A stretch of 64,000 nt of DNA, taken from NCBI RefSeq assembly GCF_014268615.1, contig NZ_JABWQV010000005.1, positions 1 through 64,000 on the forward strand, read 5' to 3'. The translations under genes were made by a program, and so were the position numbers. Numbering within the stretch: position 1 is the stretch's first letter; each line of letters opens with the position of its first letter. Below, one piece after another: positions 9,035 to 17,991 of the stretch. This stretch comes from Pseudomonas tehranensis (GTDB lineage Bacteria > Pseudomonadota > Gammaproteobacteria > Pseudomonadales > Pseudomonadaceae). Under the pieces are notes generated by a model. That model was not told the origin of the DNA. It saw only the letters and a program-made list of their open reading frames with translations, and ran no database searches.

Positions 9035-10035
9035 GCGCTGGCTCCCGTATGCTGTTCCAGTGGCGCACGAATGCACGCGGCGAAATGTCCGGGGGAAAGC
9101 TCGAGCAGCGGCGGGCGCGCCTCGCGACATGCCTGAATCACAAAAGGGCAGCGCCCGGCGAATCGGCAGCCGGTGGGCATTTGCGCAGGCGTCGGGACGC
9201 GACCATTGATGGTTGCCAGACGACCTTCACGCGGGCCAATCGATGGCATCGAACCCATCAGGCCGATGGTGTACGGGTGCTGCGGGTCATCGAACAGGGT
9301 TTTTACCGAGCCGCTTTCCACCACTCGCCCGGCGTACATCACCATCACGTCGTCAGCGACTTCGGCGACCACGCCCAGATCATGGGTGATCAGGATCATG
9401 GCCGTGCCGGTTTCAGCCTGCAGATTGGCGATCAGCGACAGGATCTGCGCCTGAATGGTTACGTCCAGAGCGGTGGTGGGTTCGTCGGCAATGATCAGCG
9501 CCGGATCGTTGGCCAGGGCCATGGCAATCATTGCCCGCTGCCGCATGCCGCCGGACAGTTCATGGGGGTAGGCGTCCAGGCGTTGCGCGGCGTCAGGCAC
9601 GCGGACCTTTTCGAGCATTTGCAGGGCGCGCTGACGGGCGTCCTTGGCCGACAGACCCTGATGGCGGATCACGCTTTCGGCGATCTGCTCGCCAATGGTG
9701 AAGACCGGGTTCAAGGAGGTCATGGGCTCCTGGAAAATCATCGCCATGCGGTTGCCGCGCACATCCAGCAAGCGCTCGTCGGGCATGCCCAGCAAGGCTT
9801 CATCGAGCAGGGCGGACGTACGGGCGGCGATCTTGGCGGTGTCGGGCAGCAAGCCCATCAGCGCCATGGACGTAACGCTTTTACCACATCCGGACTCTCC
9901 GACGATGGCAAGGGTCTTGCCGCGCTGGACCGAGAACGAGACGCCGTCCACGACATTGGCGGGTGCGCCTGCAAAGCACACGGTCAAGTTGCTGACACTC
10001 AATACCGTGTCGGTGGCCTGAGTTGTGGTGCTCAT
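9031..10035 (-). CDS. peptide ABC transporter ATP-binding protein, DppD type
   Basis: A 334-residue ATPase with Walker A GESGCGKS, signature LSGGMRQR and Walker [12 protein letters not shown], followed by the family's C-terminal cysteine block (CRFAGRCPF). The start ATG overlaps the end of the regulator gene by four bases, so the regulator and transporter are co-transcribed. It forms the heteromeric ATPase pair with the next gene product. Confidence 0.92.
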   Translation of the reverse strand: MSTTTQATDTVLSVSNLTVCFAGAPANVVDGVSFSVQRGKTLAIVGESGCGKSVTSMALMGLLPDTAKIAARTSALLDEALLGMPDERLLDVRGNRMAMIFQEPMTSLNPVFTIGEQIAESVIRHQGLSAKDARQRALQMLEKVRVPDAAQRLDAYPHELSGGMRQRAMIAMALANDPALIIADEPTTALDVTIQAQILSLIANLQAETGTAMILITHDLGVVAEVADDVMVMYAGRVVESGSVKTLFDDPQHPYTIGLMGSMPSIGPREGRLATINGRVPTPAQMPTGCRFAGRCPFVIQACREARPPLLELSPGHFAACIRAPLEQHTGASA

Positions 10036-10769
10036 AAACTTGCCTCCAGATCTTGATTGATGACGTTGTCCAGCGCCTGTTGCAGCGCGCGCAAATGGCC
10101 ACGCATGGCCGTGGCGGCCTTGATCGGATCACGGTTTTCGATAGCGTCGACAATGTCGTTGTGGTCGTGGCTGTAGGTGTCGAGGCGGTCGGCGTTGCGA
10201 GCCCGTTGACGCAGGTCACGCCAGACCGGGTCGAGCCGGATCGCATCGAGCATTTCAAAGATATCCAGCATCAGGCGGTTACCTGCGGCCTCGGCGATCC
10301 CGCGATGCAGGGCGCTGTCCCACAGCTCAATGCCCTCGGCATCGGCAGGCTCGGCGGCCTGTTGGTGTCTGGTGCGTTCGGCGAGGCGGCGCAAAATTGC
10401 TATCTGGTCGCCGTTGGCTCGAACCGCCGCCAGGGACGCCAGTGCCGGCTCCAGATGCAGGCGCGCTTCCATAACCTCGCTGAAGTTAGTCCGCCCGGAC
10501 AACCGGGCAAAGCTCATGGCCGCACTGGGTGGAGTAGGGCCGACGAAGGTTCCTTTGCCCTGACGCCGCCAGATCTGCCCTTCGGCTTCCAGCACCGACA
10601 GCGCTCGCCGGATGGCCCGGCGACTGAGGCCAAAATCGGCGGCCAGGTCTCGCTCGGTCGGCAATGGCCGGTGCGGGAAGGCCGCATGTTGCGCGACCAT
10701 CTGCCGCAAGGCATCCAGCGCTAGTTTCGAAGTGTTGTCGATGGGTGTATCAGGGTCGAACCTTTGCAT
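10032..10769 (-). CDS. GntR/FadR-family regulator (FCD domain)
   Basis: A 245-residue regulator. Residues about 20-85 form the GntR winged helix (LPTERDLAADFGLSRRAIRRALSVLEAEG), followed by an all-helical FCD effector domain with the usual metal-ligand spacing (residues such as LHRG and HDHNDI). It is the first gene of the importer operon, so it most likely autoregulates the operon in response to a small acid ligand. Two FadR-family-like palindromes lie upstream at 10857-10870 and 10989-11001. Confidence 0.88.
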   Translation of the reverse strand: MQRFDPDTPIDNTSKLALDALRQMVAQHAAFPHRPLPTERDLAADFGLSRRAIRRALSVLEAEGQIWRRQGKGTFVGPTPPSAAMSFARLSGRTNFSEVMEARLHLEPALASLAAVRANGDQIAILRRLAERTRHQQAAEPADAEGIELWDSALHRGIAEAAGNRLMLDIFEMLDAIRLDPVWRDLRQRARNADRLDTYSHDHNDIVDAIENRDPIKAATAMRGHLRALQQALDNVINQDLEASL

Positions 10770-10856
10770 CGTGGTGCTCGCGCCAGAGTATAAAAAAAGG
10801 CTCCGAGCTGACTGTAGGCAGGAGATCGAGGCAAAAGGGTAAGTGCAAGCGCGATG

Positions 10857-10870
10857 CCAATTGAAATTGG
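10857..10870. promoter_or_regulatory. candidate GntR operator, proximal
   Basis: CCAATTGAAATTGG is a perfect inverted repeat around GA, 88 bases upstream of the GntR gene start. FCD-type GntR regulators commonly bind TGGT/ACCA-type palindromes, so it is a plausible site for the operon's own regulator. Confidence 0.4.
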
Positions 10871-10988
10871 TTCACCTCAGGATTAGCGCTATGTGCTTAG
10901 CCATTACTCAGGAGCGGCGGCGGCGGGGGCCAATAAGTCAGGGTTCGTCGGGTTGGTTCAGGGGATTAAAGAGGATTGGTTCGCGGAT

Positions 10989-11001
10989 AATTGGACCAAT
11001 T
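10989..11001. promoter_or_regulatory. candidate GntR operator, distal
   Basis: AATTGGACCAATT is a 13-base palindrome with one central base and closely resembles known FadR-subfamily operators (TTGGTCCAA type). A half site ATTGGT lies just before it. It sits about 220 bases upstream of the GntR gene. Confidence 0.45.
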
Positions 11002-11113
11002 TCCGCTGCTTATGCAGATTGTGCATCGATTCGTGCGTAGTGCGCCGGGGTGGTGCTTGGTATTGATCTGGGAAATTTTGTATTCGGGCATAACATGCTG
11101 AAGAGGTGCATGT

Positions 11114-11329
11114 ATGCCAACCAAAACTCGTAAATACGACCTGCACTATCGGGACCTTGAAGGCGATATCGAGGCTGAGGTCGTGATCATCGGGGGGGCT
11201 GTATCAACACGTTGCTGGACCTGCCCGAGTACAATGAGCGTGCCTGCAACCATTAAGGTTGTGCCGCCAGCCCATCAGCTTTGGGAATTCTCCGATGTCA
11301 CAATCTGCAGCGGAATATGCACCCGGTGA
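11114..11329 (+). pseudogene. truncated or frameshifted small ORF
   Basis: An ATG with a fair ribosome site (GAAGAGG) opens a frame whose first 28 residues look real and end EAEVVIIGG, like the start of a dinucleotide-binding fold. A run of seven G (11191-11197) follows; in this frame the sequence then turns into unlikely protein. One base out it reads GCINTLLDLPEYNERACNH and stops at about 11256. It is either a remnant of an FAD-dependent oxidoreductase gene or a short gene broken at the G-tract. Confidence 0.35.
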
Positions 11330-12324
11330 CGCACAGGATCGAACTGCTCCGCAGTCTGCAATTCCACCAGTAGATCCACCAGCGCCGTTGCAGTCTGGCG
11401 CGGCTGAGAGTCGATCACCACGTCGACCAAACCCTGGGCCAGGGCTTGGCGTGACAGCTCGGTGGACTCCTGCAAAATGCAGCACAGCGTCGGGCGCTTG
11501 GGCAGTTGCGCCAACGCGTTGATAATCCCGTCGCCACCGCCGCCTACCACGCATAGCCCGCGCAAATCGTCATGCCGGACCAGCAGGTCGAGGGTTGCTT
11601 CTTCGGTAATGTCGCAGTTGTCCAGATTGATCAGCGGCTCCAGCGGGCGCAGCCCAGGTGCGTGTTCGGCCAAGTAACTGTGCAAGCCTTCGACCCGCGC
11701 CTGGTGGCCAAGAAAGCGATGACCTCCGAGCAGAATGCCGATGCTGCCTTTGCGCGCGCCACAGGTGCGGGCCAGCAGCCACCCCATCGTGCGCCCGACT
11801 ACCTGATTGTCTTGGCCGACATAGGGCTCGGTCGCCGCCTCATGAATGCCCGACAGCAGTGCCACCACGGGCACGCCGGCCTCGCGAATCTGGGCAAGGG
11901 CGGCGTTGATCTGCGGGTGAGCGAAGCTGACCACCGCCAGGCCGTCGCACTGCACCGCCAACTGTTCGATCTGGGCGATGATGGCGCTGGGGGTGCGATC
12001 AAAAACGTATTCGAATTGGCAGGTCAGGTTGGCCCCGACCTGGCGTTGCGCGGCCTCGGTGATGGCTTGGGCCAGGTTGGCGTAGAACGCCTGGGCGGTG
12101 CCCAGCAGCAGGATGCCGAAACGGTACGTGGGGCGACGTTCGAGAATGCGTTGGCCGATCAGCCGGGCGGCAAAATAGCCCACGGCTTCTGCGGCCTGAA
12201 GCACCTGTTCGGCAGTGGCTGGATTAACCGGGGCGCGAGCGTTGAGCACGCGGTCGACGGTGGCGACACTTAAGCCTGCGTGTTTGGCGACCGTGGCGAT
12301 GGTGGGGCGTTTATTGTTATTCAT
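11275..12324 (-). CDS. LacI-family transcriptional regulator
   Basis: A 349-residue repressor. The N-terminal LacI helix-turn-helix and hinge helix are clear (TIATVAKHAGLSVATVDRVLNARAPV), followed by a periplasmic-binding-protein-like sensor domain that probably binds a sugar or cyclitol. It is transcribed away from the desaturase/ferredoxin/reductase operon, with two palindromes in the shared 162-base region. I infer that it represses that operon and itself. Confidence 0.9.
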   Translation of the reverse strand: MNNNKRPTIATVAKHAGLSVATVDRVLNARAPVNPATAEQVLQAAEAVGYFAARLIGQRILERRPTYRFGILLLGTAQAFYANLAQAITEAAQRQVGANLTCQFEYVFDRTPSAIIAQIEQLAVQCDGLAVVSFAHPQINAALAQIREAGVPVVALLSGIHEAATEPYVGQDNQVVGRTMGWLLARTCGARKGSIGILLGGHRFLGHQARVEGLHSYLAEHAPGLRPLEPLINLDNCDITEEATLDLLVRHDDLRGLCVVGGGGDGIINALAQLPKRPTLCCILQESTELSRQALAQGLVDVVIDSQPRQTATALVDLLVELQTAEQFDPVRHRVHIPLQIVTSENSQS

Positions 12325-12342
12325 GATGAACCTTCAAAGCGT

Positions 12343-12362
12343 CTTGATAGAAAACTATCAAG
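12343..12362. promoter_or_regulatory. LacI-family operator palindrome
   Basis: CTTGATAGAAAACTATCAAG is a perfect 8+8 inverted repeat with an AAAA centre, 19 bases upstream of the LacI-type gene start. LacI-family operators are usually 18-20 base palindromes, so it is a strong candidate for autoregulation. Confidence 0.65.
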
Positions 12363-12384
12363 CCCTGCAGGAGCTGGATGATAG

Positions 12385-12406
12385 CTTGATAGGGAATGTA
12401 TTCAAG
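12385..12406. promoter_or_regulatory. second CTTGA...TCAAG palindrome
   Basis: It begins with the same half site CTTGATAG as the first operator and ends TATTCAAG, giving CTTGA and TCAAG arms around a longer centre. It ends three bases before the -35 box of the rightward promoter, where a bound repressor would interfere. Confidence 0.45.
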
Positions 12407-12409
12407 CCC

Positions 12410-12438
12410 TTGAGGGGGTCTTCCACGCTCTCTATATT
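12410..12438 (+). promoter_or_regulatory. sigma-70 promoter of the MocDEF-like operon
   Basis: TTGAGG (12410-12415) and TATATT (12433-12438) are separated by 17 bases, a good vegetative promoter about 48 bases upstream of the desaturase-like gene. Confidence 0.55.
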
Positions 12439-12486
12439 TTCTTACGCAAAGCACCTGACATCTCACGCTTGCGGAGAACAATAACA

Positions 12487-13575
12487 ATGTCTCAAGACAA
12501 CACCGCCTCTACTCGGGACTATCGCCTGACCGGCCCTGAGGCCGCCCGCGCGGCTGAAAGAGGCCTTGTATCGGCCAGTTGGTACCAGTCGCCCATCTCC
12601 CGTCAACGTATGAAGCAACTGATGCAGCGCCGCGACGGCCCGGCCTTGCTCGACACCGCCATCTGGCTGCTGGCCCTGCTGATCACCGGCTTCGGCGGCT
12701 ACTGGTTCTGGGGCACTTGGGCTTGTGTGCCGTTTTTCCTTGCGTATGGGGTTTTGTACGCCACCGCCTCCAACCCGCGCTGGCATGAAACCGGTCACGG
12801 CACCGCCTTCAAGACCCGCTGGATGAATGATGCGCTCTACCAGGTGGCGAGCTTCATGTGCATGTTCGAGCCCCATGTGTGGCGCTGGAGCCATGCCCGG
12901 CACCATACCGACACCATCGTCGTCGGCCGCGATCCGGAAATCGTCGAACCGCGTCCACCGAGCTTGTTCATGATGCTGCTGAGCCTGTTCCAGATCCCAT
13001 TGCTGCTGAAGACGATGGGAGGCGTGTGCCGGCACGCGGTTGGCAAAATGGATGCCCAGGAACAGACGTTCATCCCTGAGTCCGAATGGTCCAAGGTGTT
13101 CCTGGCGGCCCGTATCTGGCTCGTGATTTATGCCGTTGTCTTTGGCGCGGCGCTTTACCTGCACAGCTGGTTGCCACTGATGTATATCGGCCTGCCCATC
13201 CTGTATGGCGGCTGGTTGTCCTACCTGTTTGGCCTCACCCAACATGTAGGCTTGGCGGAAGATGTGCTGGACCACCGTAGCAACTGCCGCACCATCTATA
13301 TGAACCGGGTACTGCGCTTTCTGTACATGAACATGAATTATCACCTTGAGCACCACATGTACCCGATGGTGCCGTACCACGCCCTGGCGCAACTCCATGA
13401 AGAGATCCGCCACGACTGCCCGCCGCCTTACGCCAACATAGGTGAGGCCTTCAAGGAAATCATTCCGACCCTTTTGAAGCAGCGCAAGGACCCGTCGTAT
13501 TTCGTGCGACGCCCCGTCGGTAGCTCAAGGCCTGCCACCGACGCTCATCCACAGGCTGAAGCCACCCTGAGCTGA
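12487..13575 (+). CDS. fatty-acid-desaturase-fold oxygenase, MocD-like
   Basis: A 362-residue membrane di-iron enzyme. The histidine boxes are HETGHG, HARHH and HLEHHMYP, in the order expected for the desaturase/alkane-hydroxylase fold, with hydrophobic hairpins between them. The ATG at 12487 has GGAG upstream at a good distance; earlier starts have none. Rieske ferredoxin and ferredoxin-reductase genes follow directly, so the three probably form an electron chain and oxygenase as in MocDEF, which O-demethylates rhizopine. The actual substrate here is unknown. Confidence 0.8.
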   Translation: MSQDNTASTRDYRLTGPEAARAAERGLVSASWYQSPISRQRMKQLMQRRDGPALLDTAIWLLALLITGFGGYWFWGTWACVPFFLAYGVLYATASNPRWHETGHGTAFKTRWMNDALYQVASFMCMFEPHVWRWSHARHHTDTIVVGRDPEIVEPRPPSLFMMLLSLFQIPLLLKTMGGVCRHAVGKMDAQEQTFIPESEWSKVFLAARIWLVIYAVVFGAALYLHSWLPLMYIGLPILYGGWLSYLFGLTQHVGLAEDVLDHRSNCRTIYMNRVLRFLYMNMNYHLEHHMYPMVPYHALAQLHEEIRHDCPPPYANIGEAFKEIIPTLLKQRKDPSYFVRRPVGSSRPATDAHPQAEATLS

Positions 13576-13611
13576 CACCTTCCGGCTGTATCCCGAACAA
13601 GAGAAAACGCC

Positions 13612-13932
13612 ATGAACGATCAATGGATCGATGTATGCGCCGTGGGCGAAATCAATGAAGAAGACGTCATTCGCTTCGACCACGGTCCGTACACCTATGC
13701 CATCTACCGCTCTGCTGACAACGAGTTTTTTGCCACTGCTGGCCTGTGTACTCACGAGTCGATCCACCTGGCTGACGGCCTGGTGATGGACCACGTCATC
13801 GAGTGCCCCAAGCACAACGGGCGCTTTGACTATCGCACCGGCAAAGCCTTGGGAGCGCCAGTGTGCGTCAATCTCAAGACCTATCCGGTACGGGTCGACG
13901 CGGGGCGGGTTCTGCTCGCCATTTCGGTTTGA
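13612..13932 (+). CDS. Rieske [2Fe-2S] ferredoxin, MocE-like
   Basis: A 106-residue Rieske protein with the two cluster motifs, CTH near residue 45 and CPKHNG near residue 65. It has no membrane anchor, so it is probably a soluble cytoplasmic electron carrier between the FAD reductase and the di-iron oxygenase encoded on either side. The ATG has GAGAA upstream. Confidence 0.88.
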   Translation: MNDQWIDVCAVGEINEEDVIRFDHGPYTYAIYRSADNEFFATAGLCTHESIHLADGLVMDHVIECPKHNGRFDYRTGKALGAPVCVNLKTYPVRVDAGRVLLAISV

Positions 13933-13950
13933 CCACCAGGAGTGCACGCC

Positions 13951-15183
13951 ATGAATGCTCCACTGATTATCGTTGGCGCCGGCCATGCCGGTGGCCGCGC
14001 GGCGCTGACCTTGCGCGAGCAGGGTTATACCGGTCGGCTGATCCTGATCGGCGATGAACTCCATTTGCCGTACGAGCGTCCTCCGCTGTCCAAGGGCTTG
14101 CTGCAGGGCACGATGGACCTGGACGATTGCAGCCTGTGGAGCGATAGCCGGCTCACTGAGCTGAACATCGAACACCTGGCGGGCAAGCCGGTAAAAAGCC
14201 TGGATCCGCAGCACCACCGCCTGCAATTGACCGACGGACTTTGGTTGCCCTACAGCCGATTACTGTTGGCGACCGGGGGCAGAGCGCGTCGCTTGTCCCT
14301 GGTGCCTGAACCTTTGGCCAACGTGCTTTACCTGCGCACCCATGACGAAGCCCTGGCCCTGCGCAGCGCATTGATGCCCGGCACGCGCCTGGTGATCATC
14401 GGCGGTGGCTTTATCGGCCTCGAAGTCGCGGCAACGGCCCGGACCTTAGGCTGTCAGGTGACGTTGCTGGAAGCCGGGCCACGACTGGCCGGGCGAGTAT
14501 TGCCAGAAGCTGTGTCCCAGGCCTTGTTGGAATTGCATCGGCAACAGGGCGTTGACGTGCGGCTGAACGTAGCGCTTGAAATGGTACAAGGCATCGAACG
14601 CGCTGAGGCGGTGCAACTGGTGGACGGCCAGGTGCTGCCCTGTGACTGGGTGGTGGTCGGTATCGGCATGCAACCCAACATCGAATTGGCCGCGGCGGCG
14701 GGGCTTGAGGTGGGCCAGGGAATTCGAGTCGATGCCCAGTTGCGCACCAGCGCGCCAGACATCTTTGCCGCCGGCGATGTGTGTGAGTTTCGCCTGCACG
14801 CCGACGCGTTATTCCAGCGCCAGGAGACCTGGCGCAATGCCGAGACCCAGGGCCGTCACGCGGCATTGAATCTGTTAGGCGGCGAGTTGCCATTCGAGGG
14901 GGTTCCCGGCTTCTGGTCTGATCAGTACGACTGGGGCTTGCAGACGGTGGGCGTGATTTCATCGACGCCACCTTCGGCCGTTCGCACCCTGGCAGACGGT
15001 GGTCTGCTGCTGTTCTACCTGGATACCGACCAGCGTTTGCAAGGCGCCTGCGGTTGGGGGCAGGGCAACAGCGTTGCCAAGGACATCAAGTTGTGTGAAC
15101 GGCTGATTGCCAACTTGACCCCGCTCTCTGTGGACGCATTGGCCGACGCCGATGTGCCTCTCAAACATCTACTAAGGCTCTGA
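13951..15183 (+). CDS. FAD-dependent ferredoxin reductase, MocF-like
   Basis: A 410-residue reductase of the rubredoxin/putidaredoxin reductase type. It shows an N-terminal FAD motif (GAGHAGGRAA), the YERPPLSKGLL block, an NAD(P)H motif (GGGFIGLEVA) and the second FAD motif (IFAAGDVCEF). The ATG at 13951 follows CAGGAG; an earlier in-frame start is less well placed. It would move electrons from NAD(P)H to the Rieske ferredoxin. Confidence 0.9.
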   Translation: MNAPLIIVGAGHAGGRAALTLREQGYTGRLILIGDELHLPYERPPLSKGLLQGTMDLDDCSLWSDSRLTELNIEHLAGKPVKSLDPQHHRLQLTDGLWLPYSRLLLATGGRARRLSLVPEPLANVLYLRTHDEALALRSALMPGTRLVIIGGGFIGLEVAATARTLGCQVTLLEAGPRLAGRVLPEAVSQALLELHRQQGVDVRLNVALEMVQGIERAEAVQLVDGQVLPCDWVVVGIGMQPNIELAAAAGLEVGQGIRVDAQLRTSAPDIFAAGDVCEFRLHADALFQRQETWRNAETQGRHAALNLLGGELPFEGVPGFWSDQYDWGLQTVGVISSTPPSAVRTLADGGLLLFYLDTDQRLQGACGWGQGNSVAKDIKLCERLIANLTPLSVDALADADVPLKHLLRL

Positions 15184-15184
15184 C

Positions 15185-16021
15185 ATGCGTGAGTTCCTGG
15201 TATTTCAGTCCCTGTGGGCCATGCAAGATCACCGTGGTCAATGCGATCTTTCCCTGGAGGCGCAGGTGGAGAAGATTGCCGCTGCTGGCTTCGATGGGAT
15301 CACCGACCATTTCTGGATCGCGCCACAGGCCGAACGTCTGCATGCCGCTGCCAAGGCGCAAGGCCTGCAAATCGAAGGTCAACTGTTTCCCCGCACCGTG
15401 AATGACTTGGCGCAAGCACTTGAGGTTGCCTCCCGTTACGGCTGCCACCACCTCACGCTGCAAGCCGACGTCCGGCCGCGCACGCTGGCACAAGCGATCA
15501 CTCTGATCGAAGGCTGGCAGCGTCTGGCCGAGCAGGTGGACTTTCCGATCCTGCTGGAAACCCACCGCTATCGTCTCACCAGTGACCTGTTGTTCACCCT
15601 CGACTTGCTCGTGCAGATGCCCGACCTCAAGTTGTTGGCTGACTTGTCCCATTACGTCGTGGGCCGCGAATTGCCTGAGTCAGCCGCAGCCGAAGACGAC
15701 GAACAGATTCACACCATCCTACGACACAGTTGGGGTTTTCACGGGCGAGTCGCTAATAGTGAGCAGGTCCAGGTGTCCTTGACCTTTGCCCAGCATCGCC
15801 CCTGGTTGGACCGGTTTCTAGGCTGGTGGCGTTACGGAATCAAGGATTGGCTGGCGCGACCGAACACACCCGCGAGCCTGTCCTTCACCTGCGAGCTTGG
15901 CCCGCCACCTTATGCGATCACGGGGAGTGATGGGCGCGATATAACGGATCGCTGGGGCGAGGCGTTGATGCTGAAGGAACTGATGCGTGGTGTTTGGGAT
16001 GAATGTCAGGCGGGGCGCTGA
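15185..16021 (+). CDS. sugar phosphate isomerase/epimerase-like TIM-barrel protein
   Basis: A 278-residue protein of the xylose-isomerase-like (AP endonuclease 2) TIM-barrel group. Features include an acidic metal-ligand segment (LLETHRYR), LADLSHYV and a late CELGPPPYAI block. It starts one base after the reductase stop and so belongs to the same operon. Rhizopine catabolism also uses such a protein (MocC), so it may act on the product of the oxygenase; that is inference. Confidence 0.75.
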   Translation: MREFLVFQSLWAMQDHRGQCDLSLEAQVEKIAAAGFDGITDHFWIAPQAERLHAAAKAQGLQIEGQLFPRTVNDLAQALEVASRYGCHHLTLQADVRPRTLAQAITLIEGWQRLAEQVDFPILLETHRYRLTSDLLFTLDLLVQMPDLKLLADLSHYVVGRELPESAAAEDDEQIHTILRHSWGFHGRVANSEQVQVSLTFAQHRPWLDRFLGWWRYGIKDWLARPNTPASLSFTCELGPPPYAITGSDGRDITDRWGEALMLKELMRGVWDECQAGR

Positions 16022-16406
16022 TCTTAGGCAGGATTGGTGGTGATGGTCTGTATCAGTGGATAAAACGGGTGAGGTCCAGATTGGAATACCGCTGTTGCGG
16101 TGTATCAATTGTCATGCTTATCTCAATTGTATTGCGTTTTTGCCCGGGCAGGGATCACAGATACCTTTTATTGGCGAGTTACAGAACAGTAACGATAGCG
16201 GCCTTATGGCTTTCTCGGGTTGGTCAATGTTGACTCTGACTTGGAACGCAGCGCTGAGTCACACGTTGAGACTGATGCGGTGTACATACGGCCCAGCGTC
16301 CGACATACCAGCCTGAAGAGCCGCCCGTGGTCCCCGATATCTGTTGGTAGTGAGCTGACTGGTGGGAGAGGTAGGTTGAGACGTTTTTCTGGTGGGGCAT
16401 CTCCCT
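16022..16406. other. gap with no recognised gene
   Basis: About 385 bases between the isomerase-like gene and the toxin remnant. A plus-strand frame of 86 codons from a GTG at 16056 is open but has no ribosome site and no family I know. The stretch is AT-richer than its surroundings and may be leftover from rearrangement. Confidence 0.4.
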
Positions 16407-16709
16407 CTAATTCTGTGCGGTTGAGCTCGATAGCTTGATGATTGCTGGTTCTACTGAATGTGGGACCGTTCCATGGGTTTGTTTGGCCTGCTGGCGTGAA
16501 TAGATGAGGTGATAGCTGAGAAGGCCCGGTGCAAGCTCTTCGCGGTCGTGGCTGCCAATGCGATAGGGCGTGTCGGCGATAGCTTGTAATACGCAGAGGA
16601 TCAGCGTCTGGTAGCGCTGGCGTGCTTGATCACCGAACTGCGTTTGCGAGAGCCTGAGGATGTCGACAATGTCGGCGCGCGCCGCGTTGGAAATCCGATA
16701 TTGCGGCAT
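16407..16709 (-). pseudogene. ParE/RelE-family toxin, C-terminally altered
   Basis: The 100-residue frame starts like a normal ParE toxin (YRISNAARADIVDIL, then SYHLIYSR). After THGTV the expected RPRHFLLYR and RxLHxxMD segments, which hold conserved toxin residues, are absent and replaced by an unrelated tail of 22 residues. No nearby frame restores them. It is probably a non-functional remnant, though a shortened toxin cannot be excluded. The antitoxin gene ends two bases upstream. Confidence 0.6.
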
Positions 16710-16711
16710 GC

Positions 16712-16945
16712 TCAGTGTTTCTCACGCGCGGGGAGGGTGGCCTCCTGGCTCAATCCCTCAAGGAAATGCTCCAGATTCCCTTCGTTCAACTGAGTAAAGC
16801 GCCCGTGCTCAAGATCCATGATTCCGATCGAGGTCGCCTGACGCAGGGCCTCAATTTTAGCGGTGTCTTCGGCGACGCGCTGTTCCAATAGTCGCAAACC
16901 TTCGCGCATCACTTCGCTGGCATTCTGATAACGGCCGGACTGCAT
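16712..16945 (-). pseudogene. ParD-family antitoxin, N-terminally truncated
   Basis: The frame starts at SGRYQNASEVMREGLRLLE, the second helix of ParD antitoxins. The usual first 17-20 residues, which build the DNA-binding ribbon, are missing, and the region upstream runs into the luxR gene end only 24 bases away. C-terminal toxin-binding sequence is present. I infer loss of the 5' end by a deletion whose junction lies near 16946-16968. Confidence 0.6.
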
Positions 16946-16968
16946 TCGAGCTTCAGAACATTTGCGTC

Positions 16969-17685
16969 TCAGGACAACAAACCAGATAACGACGCCTTGA
17001 CCGCCGCTTCAGTCTTGTTCGACGCCCGCAACTTGCGCATCGCATTCACCAGATGGAACTTCACCGTTCGTATGTCGATGTTCAGGATGATCCCGATTTC
17101 GACATAGGTTTTTCCCGATGCCGTCCACCTGAGGATTTCCTTCTCCCGGGCGGTCAGTGGCTTGTAAGTATCGATCATGGTTTTTGCGGAGAAAAACTGC
17201 GCCATGGCCTCATGTACCAGATGAGTCAGCCAAATCAGCTTGGTCTCTTTGCTTTCCATTTCCTGCATTGAAATGCGTTCGCTTGAGCGGGAGACGGAGA
17301 GCAGGCCGATCGAGTTATGTTCGCGCCGCGAAGAAAGGCACCAGCCATGGTTGAGGTTGTAATACTGCGCTTCTTCCCAGAACTCGCGTCCCGGATTTTG
17401 CTGTTGCGCAGACCAGCGCAATGGAATCGAACGGGTCAGTCCATGTTCAACGGTGGGGTCTTGGGAGAAATAATCGCCGGCAATGTACTTTTTTTCCCAG
17501 GCGTCCGGGTAATTTGAAAGCAGAAAATATTGCGCCGGAGCTAACGGCGAACTAAGTCTTAACCCATAAGAGCAAAACTCGAAGCCTAAGTCTGTTGTAA
17601 GTTTGACGAGCTCGTTAAATAGCTCGTTTTCGTAAGTACAGTCAGCCACAAGCGCTATAAAGTCTTCACGCCAATCAATCACCAA
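16969..17685 (-). CDS. LuxR-family quorum-sensing regulator
   Basis: A 238-residue regulator with an N-terminal autoinducer-binding domain (residues about 20-160, with the aromatic/acid pattern WEKKYIAGDYFSQDPTV) and a C-terminal LuxR helix-turn-helix (LTAREKEILRWTASGKTYVEIGIILN, then VKFHLVNAMRKL). It starts at a GTG with GGAAGG upstream. It is divergent from luxI, 383 bases apart, with a lux box between them, so it should bind the AHL made by LuxI and activate the lipid operon. Confidence 0.92.
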   Translation of the reverse strand: MVIDWREDFIALVADCTYENELFNELVKLTTDLGFEFCSYGLRLSSPLAPAQYFLLSNYPDAWEKKYIAGDYFSQDPTVEHGLTRSIPLRWSAQQQNPGREFWEEAQYYNLNHGWCLSSRREHNSIGLLSVSRSSERISMQEMESKETKLIWLTHLVHEAMAQFFSAKTMIDTYKPLTAREKEILRWTASGKTYVEIGIILNIDIRTVKFHLVNAMRKLRASNKTEAAVKASLSGLLS

Positions 17686-17991
17686 TATTACCTTCCGTGG
17701 TCAGCGCTCTTTCGTGACAAGAGCGGGGCTCATCATACAGGATTGAAACGCTGCCGGGAGAGGTAGCGGCCTTCCGCTGGCAATTCTTCAGCCGATAGGC
17801 CAGCAGCCCGACGCTTCCAAGCATTAGGCATCGCCAATGCGTCTAGACAGAGTAATAGCGGTCAGAGCTAATGGCGCACTTTTTAGTACGAAAGTGCTAG
17901 AAGAGCTGGCAAGAGACGGCATTATTATTTTGTCGTAGATACAATTCTGTATTTTCAAGAAGTACCTTTTGGCGACTCGCTGATTTACCTG

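Noticed and set aside
12463-13413. 316-codon minus-strand open frame
   Set aside because: Antisense to the desaturase-like gene, whose histidine boxes prove the sense strand.
16056-16316. 86-codon plus-strand frame in the gap before the toxin remnant
   Set aside because: A GTG start without a ribosome site and no recognisable domain; kept only as a note on the gap.
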